Shown here: in pieces, positions 28,005 to 39,131 of the stretch
How the letters are laid out: every line of letters starts with the position of its first letter
Position numbering within the stretch: the stretch's first letter is position 1
Assembly: GCA_002633005.1 (NCBI GenBank)
Contig: NMRA01000145.1
Location: forward strand, 45,785 to 109,784
DNA: 64,000 nt
Direction of reading: 5' to 3'
Origin: Phoronis australis
Taxonomy: Eukaryota; Phoronida; Phoronidae
Translations under genes and position numbers: made by a program
The notes under the pieces: model-generated
The model's database searches: none
The model's input: the letters and a program-made list of their open reading frames with translations, nothing else
What the model was told of the DNA's origin: nothing

Positions 28005-28225
28005 ATATACCGTAATCGTTCGGGTTAACGCCCATGCTCAGTTAACCGCCCACCCCTACTTTAGGTGGATTTTCGATTTAACCGCCCACTGCTCGGTTAA
28101 CCGCCCCCCTGCTATTTTTGAAGATTTCCAATTAAGCGCCCACCTCTCGGTTAAGCGCCCATGCCCTACTTTTGATGATTGGTGATTACCGCCCTGTGCT
28201 AATAGGAAACGCGAATCCCCGTCCT
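28005..28225. repeat. GCCC-rich minisatellite-bearing repeat, copy 1
   Basis: About three units of some 57 bases, each with two TTAACCGCCCA / TTAAGCGCCCA motifs separated by a CTACTTT-type spacer. The block is preceded by ATACCGTAATCG and followed by GGAAACGCG. A shorter, inverted member lies at 48,279-48,370. Non-coding and probably part of a short transposon family. Confidence 0.65.
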
Positions 28226-28562
28226 TTTAGATTAAGATCGATGATAACATTGAGTGCAACGACGGCCTCAGAGACCGCGGTTTAGCAATGTGAATTATGA
28301 TACCAGTAACAAATTATTGTAACGGGTCATCGATTAACTTCAAAATGTAATACTTGAACACTTTGTCACTTCCTTTTCTTCTCATGTTCGCAAACTTTAG
28401 GAACCGCGCTGGCGTCTACACCTCCACTTTCAGTCACTATCTCTGCCGCACTGAGTTATCGACTACAGTGCACTATATAAAAGATGCATTCGAAATAACC
28501 AGGTCAGAGAAATGTGACATTGGTTTTGCCAACCCTCTCAATGCGCTTTAGGTTGTAAGCTC

Positions 28563-28563
28563 N
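28563..28563. other. Single ambiguous base or contig join
   Basis: One N. The similar N at 31,431 marks a contig join, so this could be one too; nothing around it proves that. Confidence 0.5.
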
Positions 28564-29989
28564 ATGATTTCACTTTTATCCCCTATTTCCAATGAAAGCG
28601 GTGTCAGTGGCATTGATAAATTCAATTAAACTATCAGTTACCCAATGTGTTTCATGCTAAATATGCTATCACACCTGAGAAACATTTTGGTTTTTGACCG
28701 TGAGAAATTGGCTTAGGTCACTGCCTTATCACACTACTTGAAATAGAAAAACCACTGGCCTGGAAAGGAGGGGATGTTTATGCATTTTTGATGACTAACA
28801 TAAGATGTGATTGAAGGAAGTGAAATATTACTTTAATCAACTAAATTGAAAAACATTATGGATCAAGTGCAAACAGTTTCACAAGCTCACTCATTAAAAC
28901 TGAAAAAATCACCTGGCAGTGCACGTCTATAACTTGGACACGAGTGGATTTTGAGATGACAAAGTGACATTACTGAAAGGTATGTACTTGCAATATAGCT
29001 AAACAAGGGAGTGGTAGGTGAAGGGGGTTGGTGACGCATTTCATGCATGTAAAAGTACCGATTTCGTGAATCGTGACCACATTTTTTCACGTTGTCATGA
29101 AAGCAGAATTTAATGTTAAGCCACAATGCCTCCTTCCATCAAAAGGGATACTAGCTGGTCTGAACCTTATCAAGGTTATAACCATTATGAGAAATTAGTC
29201 TTTGAATCACAATCATAAGGACTGTTTCCATTAGAGCATAAGGCATCATGCGTGACGCATGAAGTGCAACACGTTAAGCGGAACGCACTTAAATTGCTTC
29301 ATTACAAACGGGCAACTGAAAATGTGAAAATGCATTGGTTATAGCAATGGTTATATGCATTATGCATTTAAATACAGGAACATAGACTTGAGTCATGTTG
29401 CCACCGACAAGCAATGCAAGGTATTTTTAATCACCAAATGGATGCAACAGCAAATGTCAAAATCAAGCATTAAAACTGTGTCTCAAAAATACTGAATCTA
29501 CAGATTTTTCAAGAAATTCTACCAATATTCAAAGTGACTAGTTCTCATTCCAGCATCACCAAGAAGTAAATTTGCCACAATCTAGGTATTTTTACGAGGC
29601 TTCGCTTTCCAGGCCTCCTTAATCAAAATATTTAACAATTAAGTTTAATATGTAAGGTTTAACGAACAACCAAAACTTATTCGTACAACACGATGTGTAC
29701 AATATTTTTGAAATTATATGCATTTTGATGAAGTTACGCCCAAATTTGTTGAGAAATTAAATAATAGACATTTTACAAAGTGTTAAAAAATCACTATCAT
29801 AGCCTCTAATGCAGGTACAGTGATTTAAGACTGCTTAATCCACAAATAATTGATACGAAGTATGTGTCAATATTTAGTCTCATTTCTCACACCCTCACTG
29901 ATCTTGAATCATCCAACAATTTGTTAAACTAATTTATACACATGAACACTTCTATTTGAACCACAATGAGGTTGTCACAACAACACAGT

Positions 29990-30108
29990 ACAACTCCTAA
30001 TTCACAGCAGTGGCCAAACAACTGCGACTAAAACCTGCAGGACTGCAAGTGAATTCATTACTGAATTTGAATCTGTGCCAGTGCAGAAAAACAGTGGTCC
30101 CATTTTGG
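29990..30108 (+). other. Non-coding 5' exon of the receptor gene (first copy)
   Basis: The conserved block AACCTGCAGGACTGCA ... GTGCCAGTGCAGAAA ends in TTTGG followed by a GTGAGT donor at 30,109. The matching acceptor AATTCTAG ends at 30,790, so the 5' UTR intron is 682 bases. The start of the exon is a guess; the donor is supported by conservation at the other copies. Confidence 0.55.
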
Positions 30109-30822
30109 GTGAGTTTATTTACATTTAGAATTATGATCAGTGTATGATGATCAATAAAAAAAAAACAGGATCATAAATCACAACATAGACCTTGACAGAT
30201 CAATTTAATTCTGGTACAACTGCGTAGTTAACAGACCCCAAAGTAATTGGTATTTGATGTTTGGTTCATCAGAGTTATTGTACCGGTAAGATAACATCTC
30301 GAAAATGTTTTTTGCATGTATAATCTTGTAAAATAATGAGTAGTGTAGTATTGGATCATTAATGAATAAAAAGCTCACAGTGCTTGAAAGATGACTATTA
30401 GAATACACATATCAATTTTCCAACTAAAACTCTCAGCAAATTTCATGAAGTCAAAAATCTAGTAGAGATTTAGATGTTAAAGGACAGAATTATTAAAATT
30501 TACAAGTTTCTGTAATATTTCAATCCAAACATCATTTAAAGAGAATGCATAACATACTGAAGTTAGCTGAATAAAGAAGACTTAATTCACAGCAAAGAGA
30601 GTTTTAGAAGTCAGCCACAACAGCCTTTTAACAAAATGATCAAATAACGTGGGAAAAGTATTATCTTCTTACTTCTGTGACACTACATAAAACAAAAATA
30701 GAGAACTGATGGATTTTATTTTCACAAATCAAAAAAAAAACTTTAGATTAAAGCATATGCATATACCAATTATTTTCATTACAATTCTAGGATACACCTA
30801 ATACAGAGAAGAGGTCCCCAAA

Positions 30823-31430
30823 ATGAATACAACAGCAATGAATTACACACTCCGAACATCATGGAGCACCTGGTCAATCTACTGCTACAGTGTCCTTGCT
30901 GTTGCCATTGTCATCACAAATGGCATACTCATCACTGTAATTGGCAGCACGAAATCGCTTCATGTCAACCGACACATATACGTGTTCGCTCTTGGATTGG
31001 CAGACTTCAGTGTTGGATTAATTGCTATACCCATTATACTGATAGCTACCGAGATCAAACTAACCGACAATCCATACTACTGTCTAGCAATGCTTAGCGT
31101 GAACTTCTATTCAACATTTCTGTCAGTAGGCGTATTATTCCTTCTCGCACTTGACAGGTGCTTTTTCATCACCAAACCATTACGGTACCGCACATGGATG
31201 ACAAGATTCAAGACTATCATGGCACTTGTAACAGTCAACACCAGTATATTTCTGTGGGGCTTTGCGCCACTTTTCGGATGGAACAAACTTTCACTTGGCC
31301 TCATAACAATGGAGAATCTATACTGCTCCCCACAACATATTGTGATGCCAACCTATGTTTTGGCATCATTAGTTATTTACTTCATTCTGCAGAGCATACA
31401 GATCACCTGTTTCGCATTCATAGCCTACAC
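30823..31430 (+). CDS. Class A GPCR, truncated at a contig join (receptor 1)
   Basis: The reading frame starts MNTTAMNYTL and codes for helices 1-5, ending inside the third intracellular loop region at the single N. Up to that point the protein differs from receptor 2 (33519-34517) at only two residues (position 4 Thr for Ser, position 42 Ser for Arg). It has N33 in helix 1, D61 in helix 2, DRC at 111-113 and FGWN in the second extracellular loop. It is not broken by a stop or frameshift before the N. The likeliest explanation is an allelic copy of receptor 2 in an unmerged contig end; a real partial gene is the alternative. Confidence 0.75.
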
Positions 31431-31431
31431 N
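31431..31431. other. Single-N contig join
   Basis: The N separates a receptor reading frame on the left from upstream-type sequence on the right. The right side begins in the middle of sequence already present at 28,766. Confidence 0.85.
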
Positions 31432-34126
31432 GTTTATGCATTTTTGATGACTAACATAAGATGTGATTGAAGGAAGTGAAATATTACTTTAATCAACTAA
31501 ATTGAAAAACATTATGGCCATCAAGTACAAACAGTTTCACAAGCTCACTCATTAAAACTGAAAAAATCACCTAGCAGTGCATGTCTATAACTTGGACACG
31601 AGTGGATTTTGAGATGACAAACTGACATTACTAAAAGGTATGTACTTGCAAATCATAGCTAAACAAGGGAGTGGTAGGTGAATGGGGTTAGTGACGCAGT
31701 TCATGCATGTAAAACTACCGATTTCGTGAATCATGACCACATTTTTTCATGCTGTCATGAAAGCAGAATTTGATGTTAAGCCATATTGCCTCCTTCCATC
31801 AAAAGGGATACCTGGTCTGTACCTTATCAAGGTAATAACCATTATGAGAAAGTAGTCTTTGAATCACAATCATAAGGACTGTTTCCATTAGAGCATAAGG
31901 CATCATGCGTGACGCATGAAGTGCAACATGTTAAGCGGAACGCACTTAAATTGCTTCATTACAAACGGGCAACTGAAAATGTGAAAATGTGAAAATGCAT
32001 TGGTTATTGCAATGGTTATATGCATTATGCATTTAAATACAAGAACGTAGACTTGAGTCATGTTGCCACCGACAAGCACTGCAAGGTATTTTTAATCACC
32101 AAATGGATGCAACAGAAAATGTCAAAATCAAGCATTAAAACTGGGTTGGTATGAAAGTTAAGATTTCGTCTGTGTCTCAAAAATACTGAATCTACAGATT
32201 TTTCAAGAAATTTTACCAAAATTAAAAGTGAATAGCTCTCATTTCAGCATCACCAAGAAGTAAATTTGCCACAATCTAGGTATTTTTACGACGCTTCGCT
32301 TTCCAGGCCTCTTTAATAAAAATATTTAACAAGTTCAATATGTAAGGTTTAACGAACAACCAAAACTTATTTGTACAACACAATGTGTACAATATTTTTG
32401 AAATTATACACATTTTGATGAAGTTACGTCCAAATTTGTTGAGAAATTGAATAATAGACATTTTACAAAGTGTTAAAAAATCATTATCATTGCCTCTAAT
32501 GCAGGTACAGTGATTTAAGACTGCTTAATCCACAAATAATTGATACGAAGTATATGTCAATATTTAGTCTCAATTCTCACACCCTCACTGATCTTGAATC
32601 ATCCAACAATTTGTTAAACTAATTTATACACATGAACACTTCTATTTGAACCACAATGAGGTTGAAAGATAGAGGGGCTTTTGTCACAACAACACAGTAC
32701 AACTCCTAATTCACAGCAGTGGCCAAACAACTGTGACTAAAACCTGCAGGACTGCAAGTGAATTCATTACTAAATTTGAATCTGTGCCAGTGCAGAAAAA
32801 CAGTGGTCCCATTTTGGGTGAGTTTATTTACATTTAGAATTATGATCAGTGTATGATGATCAATAAAAAAACAGGATCATAAATCACAACATAGACCTTG
32901 ACAGATCAATTTAATTCTGGTACAACTGCATAGTTAACAGACCCCAAAGTAATTGGTATTTGATGTTTGGTTCATCAGAGTTATTGTAAGATAGCATCTC
33001 GAAAATGTTTTGCATGTGTAATCTTGTAAAATAATATGAGTAGTGTAGTATTGGATCATTAATGAATAAAAAGCCCACAGTGCTTGAAAGATGACTATTA
33101 GAATACACCTATCAATTTTCCAACTAAAACCCTCAGCAAATTTCATGAAGTCAAAAATCTAGTAGAGATTTAGATGTTAAAAAGGATAGAATTATTAAAA
33201 TTTACAAGTTTCTGTGATATTTCAATCCAGACATCATTTAAAGAGAATGCATAACATACTGAAGTTACTTGAATAAAGAAGATTTAATTCACGGCAAGAG
33301 TGTATTAGAAGTCAGCCACAACAACCTTTTTACAAAATGATCAAATAACATGGGGAAAGTATATCTTCTTACTTCTATGATACTACATAAAACAAAAATA
33401 GAGGACTGATGGATTTATTTTCACAAATCAAAAAACTAAACTTTAGAAGCATATGCATAAACCAATTATTTTCATTACAATTCTAGGATCCACCTAATAC
33501 AGAGAAGTGGTTCTCAAAATGAATACATCAGCAATGAATTACACACTCCGAACATCATGGAGCACCTGGTCAATCTACTGCTACAGTGTCCTTGCTGTTG
33601 CCATTGTCATCACAAATGGCATACTTATCACTGTGATTGGCAGGACTAAGTCGCTTCACGTCAACCGTCACATATACGTGTTCGCTCTTGGATTGGCAGA
33701 CTTCAGTGTTGGATTAATTGCTATACCCATTATACTGATAGCTACCGAGATCAAACTAACCGACAATCCATACTACTGTCTAGCAATGCTTAGCGTGAAC
33801 TTCTATTCAACATTTCTGTCAGTAGGCGTATTATTCCTTCTCGCACTTGACAGGTGCTTTTTCATCACCAAACCATTACGGTACCGCACATGGATGACAA
33901 GATTCAAGACTATCATGGCACTTGTAACAGTCAACACCAGTATATTTCTGTGGGGCTTTGCGCCACTTTTCGGATGGAACAAACTTTCACTTGGCCTCAT
34001 AACAATGGAGAATCTATACTGCTCCCCACAACATATTGTGATGCCAACCTATGTTTTGGCATCATTAGTTATTTACTTCATTCTGCAGAGCATACAGATC
34101 ACCTGTTTCGCATTCATAGCCTACAC
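31432..34126 (+). repeat. Receptor locus segment, second copy of the 2.7-kb duplication
   Basis: Aligns with 28,766-31,430 over its whole length; beyond 34,126 this copy continues into the rest of receptor 2, while the first copy stops at the N. Confidence 0.85.
32685..32817 (+). other. Non-coding 5' exon of receptor 2
   Basis: Same conserved block as in the first copy, ending in a GTGAGT donor at 32,818. The partner acceptor AATTCTAG ends at 33,486, giving a 669-base intron and a coding exon that starts 32 bases before the ATG. The left edge of the exon is not known. Confidence 0.55.
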
Positions 34127-34517
34127 CGCCTGGCGACACAGAAAGAATATTAACAAGATGAGATCCTCTACACAAACTCTGACCAATCGACCATCAATAA
34201 GCCTACGAGCAACTATAGTGCTAGCACTGCTAGTCTTTACATCTGCAGCTGGTTGGATTCCACTAATGTTTATACAGGCAGACTATTATGGTTGGTTCAC
34301 ATCTCAAAAGGATACTGCAGAGTTTCATTTGGACACAGAGAGGGACGTATTGTTACTAATTGCATTTTTGACATCACTGATAAACCCACTAGTCTATGGG
34401 TTTGGAACCAAGGCAGTAAATGAAGCTACCCTGAAGATGTTCTACAGTAAATGCTGCAGAAGAGAGACATCAGATCAAACAGACAATACAGAAGTTTCTA
34501 TAGTTACAACGTTGTGA
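33519..34517 (+). CDS. Class A (rhodopsin-like) GPCR, receptor 2, 332 residues
   Basis: Seven-helix plasma-membrane receptor, probably G-protein coupled; ligand unknown. N-glycosylation sequons at N2 and N7; N33 (helix 1), LGLAD with D61 (helix 2), C87 and C168 for the helix 3-loop 2 disulfide, DRC at 111-113, PLFGWN at 149-154, GWIP with W246 and P248 in helix 6, NPLVY at 289-293. PLRYR after DRC and the GWN loop resemble the adenosine/melanocortin-type branch, but this is a loose similarity. The helix 6 CWxP cysteine is glycine and DRY is DRC. The C-tail has KCCRRE (possible palmitoylation) and ends VTTL, a class I PDZ ligand. Coding sequence is in one exon; the ATG at 33519 follows the acceptor at 33486. 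An in-phase GTG at 33507 is not a start. Confidence 0.9.
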   Translation: MNTSAMNYTLRTSWSTWSIYCYSVLAVAIVITNGILITVIGRTKSLHVNRHIYVFALGLADFSVGLIAIPIILIATEIKLTDNPYYCLAMLSVNFYSTFLSVGVLFLLALDRCFFITKPLRYRTWMTRFKTIMALVTVNTSIFLWGFAPLFGWNKLSLGLITMENLYCSPQHIVMPTYVLASLVIYFILQSIQITCFAFIAYTAWRHRKNINKMRSSTQTLTNRPSISLRATIVLALLVFTSAAGWIPLMFIQADYYGWFTSQKDTAEFHLDTERDVLLLIAFLTSLINPLVYGFGTKAVNEATLKMFYSKCCRRETSDQTDNTEVSIVTTL

Positions 34518-34654
34518 AAACAGTCACACGTGCACATGACCCAAAACGATCACAATGCATCATATTAAACATTTTGACACAGACTCCAGTGTCACCAGAG
34601 GTCAGTCTCGGAGTCATTTAAGTGTATGGTATTGAGAGCAGCCTCTTTCAAGAC

Positions 34655-34860
34655 ATATTTGCTATGCTAACGTATAGCAGGAACTGAACAACAATGCTAT
34701 TTAACATAATCTAAGCTAAACAAAGTACAACAGGTCTGCTGTATTCATTGACAACTGTCTTGTAAATGTGGAAACAAAAAATTCTGCACATGTCCTTTGC
34801 ACTAATGACGTACTTCGCGGGCTCACATAGCCTGCATCACGCAGTGTTGTTCTCCAGTAC
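34655..34860 (+). repeat. Inverted-copy pair, left member
   Basis: Reads TATAGCAGGAACTGAACAAC ... CACTAATG ... GGGCTCACATA. The reverse complement of 57,420-57,625 gives the same series of words with scattered changes. Both lie near receptor genes. Confidence 0.7.
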
Positions 34861-35924
34861 CACGTCAAGATACTAACTGCATAGGGTTCAGTGATATGCG
34901 GCGAATCATTTTTGCCACAAAACTGATCTCTTAAACAGTTTGGCAATTTCCAACCCACTTTATATTGACATCATTACAATATGTGTTTCTAACTAATTTG
35001 GCCAGACAATCACAGAGATAAGGATAAAGCCTGCAAGTTCCACTTTAATGCTCATCTGGCAGAGAATATACCGAACTGCACCATCTTTCCTTAACTTCGG
35101 CATGCCAAGGAACTCATAAGGATTACGAAGATGAAGAAGTCAAGAGAGTGGTTGGAGAAGTAATCCATGGGATACACCAGGACTAAGAGTAAATAGTGAC
35201 AGGTACGGAAACAGCACTGGGAGTAAGAGTGATTGGATCATTGACTCATGGAATGTATCTCTTCCACATAGTGCTGCAAGGGATGCTGTTGTGCATTCAA
35301 GATCTAGACCAATGCAAAACCTCAAGGTAATGGACAATAGATATGGATGGACCTCAGATAATGCATGGAACACCACAAATGCTTACATCAAAGAGAAAAA
35401 AAACGTGACTGCCATCTTGGGACAATGACAGCAAGTGCTGCCAACTATGGTAGAAATTATGAAGAATTGGCAAACATGTTCAAACATCTTGAATTGGGAC
35501 ATTTCCTAATTTTTTACAGATATGGTGACTGTAAGTTAATGCCAAGCCAATGGACTTATTTATACTCTAGATGTGTTGGACTATGATCCAAATTAGTGCC
35601 AAAAATGTTTGAGTGACACAAAAAACATACAGAAACCTCAAATGATAAGTGAAGTACAGTAATGTTTCTTTAATTTAGAACACATTATGATGAAATGGTG
35701 ACCATATTATATAAAAACTAACAGGAAAAAATCTTGCATCATATTTGCCCACTTTACATTGTACTGCTGCCCACAACAAACACGTACGTCGTGGTGAAAA
35801 CTTCAACCATGCAACGAAAAACGTGACAACTTTAATGTTAATTGTTTATGTTTGAATTTGAGGAAACTTTACCATCACCTTTTTGTGTCATACTGCACCA
35901 GCGAGTGTTTACTGGTACCAGCAG

Positions 35925-35946
35925 TACACACGTACACACATACACA

Positions 35947-35979
<33 letters not shown>
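35925..35979. repeat. (CA)n microsatellite
   Basis: A (CA)n run of about 29 bases preceded by interrupted ACACGTACACAC units. Confidence 0.9.
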
Positions 35980-35982
<3 letters not shown>

Positions 35983-37389
35983 CTGTGTGGTTAACAGAGA
36001 CCCAACTGAACACCAATGATTGTGGGTGGTGTTGGTAGCCGTTTAACATAATGGCGTTTTCCCGTAGATCCCAACTTGTTGGATTCTATAACCAGACATC
36101 AAGTTGGGAAGATGACCCCTGTAGCCAATATCATACACAAGTGATTAACTCCATTCTGACATTTATCGGTTGGAGGGCCACCTCTCTTTTGTTTGGTGAT
36201 TGCTCTAACTTCCAATAAGATCATATCTAAGCCTTACTGGGCTGTGCTGTTCAAAATAAAAGTTAAGTCATAACATATTTGAACATACCAATAGTATTTC
36301 TGAATTCTTCGTCAAATGCTGATCATGTTTAGTTTTTGAATCGTCAAAATCGCCTAACTACAACCGAAGCTTAAGGACAATCTACTTCTTCCCAATGTAC
36401 CAATTTGCTCTGGGCTTGTCTGTTCACAGGTGGTCTGTGATAATCCTGGTAGATAATTGGCCTGCCTGTTGTCATACCAGACAAAAGACTGTGCTTGGCA
36501 GTTAACAAAGGAGCTAGACCTTATCACATGCTCACAACCCTCTAGGTCTGGTAAAGTCGCACACGAGAGAACGCCCTAATGAATTAACCGAGGATGCTAG
36601 GGTTATTGGCATAAAGGGATATCTGAGATAAAAAGCCAAACTATATTTGGCATTATATGACTTCAGTGCAGAGTGATACTTTTAACACACCAAAGTCCAA
36701 ATTCAATCATCATGTCTTACAGTTCAAGGCATTCATTAATCTCAGGAATTATAAAGATGTCAGCATTCCGATAATTCCATTTGAAAAACTTCGAAGAAGC
36801 TGCATGGGGAGAACTGATAAGTATGCGAATACTGGCACAAATGAGATTTTTACAGAATATGAAATCACTTATAACTGGAGTTCTGAGTACATAAACATCT
36901 GATTTCAATTAACACTAATGCCACTCCTGTTAATTACCATTTTACAGGGTTTAAAAATTAAGCAACACTTAATCTATACACATCATACAGTTCAATGCTG
37001 TACAGTGAAGACAGACATTGTTTGCAGGCTCTTAGCATTTCTAGAGTCAAAGCAAAGTATAAAGCTTGCTATTTCAGCAGAGGTTGAAAGAAAGTGGTTA
37101 TCTGGTGCTCAAACAAACGGAGGTACCCAACTACGCCTGGATATTTTAAGTGCACAAGACAGGTGAAAAATTTTTGGTAAGTTCACTAACTTAGATTTTA
37201 ACAAAGTAAAATTACATAGCACATAGAAAGCTTGCAGAATTTGATTTTTGACATACCAATCAGACATTAATGGAGTCATGTCACTAAGCCCTTTTATCAA
37301 ATTTTAGCAAAAACTAAAGATATACTGATTGCACACCAACAGTATCAATATCATTGCCAATTTTTTACTGTTATGACTCCAAAATTCAA

Positions 37390-37760
37390 TATAGATTTCT
37401 GCCATCAGCCAATATTTTTATGTTTTGCCCAAGCCCATTAGTCCAGGCCCTTAACCCGAAAACGTTTGCACCTCGGATTAAAGCACCAAATTTGGCACAC
37501 TGGTACTTTTTGACATGCTGAATTTCATGGGGGTCGGTTGCCCAAATTTTGAGGTCAAGGTCAAGGTCAAATCTCAAAAAACAAAATGGCCGCCAAGCAA
37601 TACAATCCATTGTTGCTTGAGAGATAATAACATATTTTAAGGCTAGGTAAAGGTACTTTATTAGATAGAAAACTGTTAAAATGACATTGTAACATGTTTT
37701 CCTCATAATGTTAAGACACCTCATTTGCATAAATCCAATATGGCCGCCAAACTTTAACTG
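37390..37760. repeat. Dispersed repeat with AGGTCA tandem and ATGGCCGCC motifs
   Basis: Contains GAGGTCAAGGTCAAGGTCA near 37,549, then AAAATGGCCGCCAA, and a second ATGGCCGCCAA near 37,739. Such sequence is common in repeats of marine invertebrates; here it is a single copy, so the assignment rests on general recollection. Confidence 0.35.
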
Positions 37761-38119
37761 ACTGACAGTAATTTTAACGAAACCATAACGTTGATCTGGT
37801 GCAAAACTAATCTTACCAAAACAAATAGGTTTTCTTATTAAAGATGAACTGATTTATCACCTATTTTAACAATTAGTATGAAAATTCAGTGCATATTATA
37901 ATAAAGAGGCCAATATATGTATAGAACTTGACAGACTAAGGTGAACTCAGAGGTCAGTATTGTGCTACGTGTAGTCCCTGTCCACATATTCACAATGTTG
38001 TAAACGTATTTTCAACTGCTTATAATATCAACACAATAAAACGGATTAATGTCAAATTGCAAGTAGAGCTCACACAATTCAATTAATTCATTCGTTCCTT
38101 TAGTCCATAACAAACCATG

Positions 38120-38251
38120 TTACCGGCATGTTCCCAGGCACTCGCAAAGTGCTGTGCATGCTAAAGAATTGCTTTTACATCGACATCTCTTGCCGCATAG
38201 TGGTACGCTTTTGCAACCGCACTTAATGAGCTGTTGACAGGCTTTGGAGAC
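38120..38251 (-). pseudogene. Cysteine-rich ORF end (CXC-like), cut by the gap
   Basis: Forty-three codons run from the N gap to a stop at 38120. The pattern KCGCKS..LCGKRCRCKSN..ACTALCEC holds ten cysteines in a C-x-C spacing like the tesmin/TSO1 CXC fold, and like the C-terminal cysteine block of some invertebrate transposon-encoded proteins. The left part is missing in the gap. A transposon remnant is more likely than a host gene, given the MITE on the other side of the gap. Confidence 0.4.
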
Positions 38252-38453
38252 NNNNNNNNNNNNNNNNNNNNNNNNNNNNNNNNNNNNNNNNNNNNNNNNN
38301 NNNNNNNNNNNNNNNNNNNNNNNNNNNNNNNNNNNNNNNNNNNNNNNNNNNNNNNNNNNNNNNNNNNNNNNNNNNNNNNNNNNNNNNNNNNNNNNNNNNN
38401 NNNNNNNNNNNNNNNNNNNNNNNNNNNNNNNNNNNNNNNNNNNNNNNNNNNNN
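38252..38453. other. Assembly gap
   Basis: A run of 202 N. It hides the start of the cysteine-rich ORF and the left end of the adjacent MITE. Confidence 1.
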
Positions 38454-38575
38454 TAATTACCAGGGTTAATTAATGAACTCAACATTTCCCTACGCTCTTG
38501 CTGTTTTATTTTTTTGTGGCAGCCAAGGGGGGGGGGGACGGGCATCCTGGGCCCCCCCTTAAATCCGCCTATGAC
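38454..38575 (-). mobile_element. GGCGGAT-type MITE, copy 1 (left end in gap)
   Basis: Ends in CCCCCCTTAAATCCGCCTATGA. It shares GCTCTTGCTGTTTT, the GGCAGCC / GGCAGACA junction and a G run with the reverse complement of the copy at 50,049-50,394. Non-coding. Confidence 0.65.
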
Positions 38576-38999
38576 AATGAACACAATTATGGAAACATGA
38601 GACCGCAGGCCTATCATCAAACGTAAACATTTTTTATTAAGTTCCATGAACTAATTTTGAAAATAGTTTACGGAAACCGTGACAATGTAAAGAATAAATG
38701 GAAGGGTTACAAACCTACTGCGTATTATCTTTAACAAGAACCACCATTGTCAAGGATAAAACAATATTGGTGAAAACAACAAAACCTCTTAAATAATAAG
38801 TAGCCGTAAACAAGGTGTTCAGAAATCACTACATGCATGTCCTGCAGGTACCTCCATGAAAAAGGCTTAATGGCCATAAATAAGGTACACAGTATACTGA
38901 ACCATTTTATTAAAACTTTCTCTATGTCACTGACCTGGAAACACCCAACAAGTTGTTAAGTTAGTTCATACACAAAAAACACTTCCATATGAAGCATAT

Positions 39000-39131
39000 G
39001 TGGAAAGGTAGACCAGCTTTTGCGGTATTCCTTGAGCTGGTCGAATAACTTGTGATTATCAGGTGACCAAAACGTGCAGGACAGTACATGAATCTGTGTC
39101 AGTGCAGATACACCAAGCAATCAAACTTTGG
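39000..39131 (+). other. Non-coding 5' exon of receptor 3
   Basis: Shares TGATTATCAGGTGACCAAAA, GTGCAGGAC and GTGTCAGTGCAGA with the equivalents at receptors 1, 2 and 5, and ends TTTGG before a GTAAGT donor at 39,132. The acceptor ATAATTTTAG ends at 39,530, so the intron is 399 bases. The left edge is approximate. Confidence 0.5.

Larger units (their letters stand above)
24907..28562. other. Intergenic region, mostly without recognised content
   Basis: No convincing exon was found on either strand. It holds a 12-base G run near 25,511, a (TAA)n run near 27,518-27,535, a nested hairpin at 27,577-27,652 and a GCCC-rich repeat at 28,005-28,225. The missing 5' exons of WDR90 would be expected here or beyond, but none could be recognised. 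Confidence 0.5.
28766..31430 (+). repeat. Receptor locus segment, first copy of a 2.7-kb direct duplication
   Basis: This segment matches 31,432-34,126 almost base for base, with scattered substitutions and small indels, for example an 18-19-base segment near 32,665 missing here. It ends exactly at the single N at 31,431, and the second copy starts at the base after it. That geometry is expected when two haplotype contigs overlap but were placed end to end. Confidence 0.85.
34518..38103. other. 3' flank of receptor 2 and intergenic sequence
   Basis: The first 650 bases are homologous to the 3' flanks of receptors 4 and 5; for example TTTAATGCTCATCTGGCAGA near 35,045 also lies at 55,995. From 34,655 to 34,860 it is an inverted copy of 57,420-57,625. 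The rest holds a (CA)n run and a widely dispersed type of repeat near 37,400-37,760. No gene recognised. Confidence 0.55.

Noticed and set aside
33803-34000. Open frame on the minus strand opposite receptor 2, repeated opposite the other receptors
   Set aside because: It recurs only because the receptor coding strand is conserved; it is a shadow of the helix 3-4 region with no splice sites or family.
37549-37570. AGGTCA direct repeats as a nuclear-receptor response element
   Set aside because: They sit in what looks like a dispersed repeat far from any gene start, so a regulatory call is unsupported.
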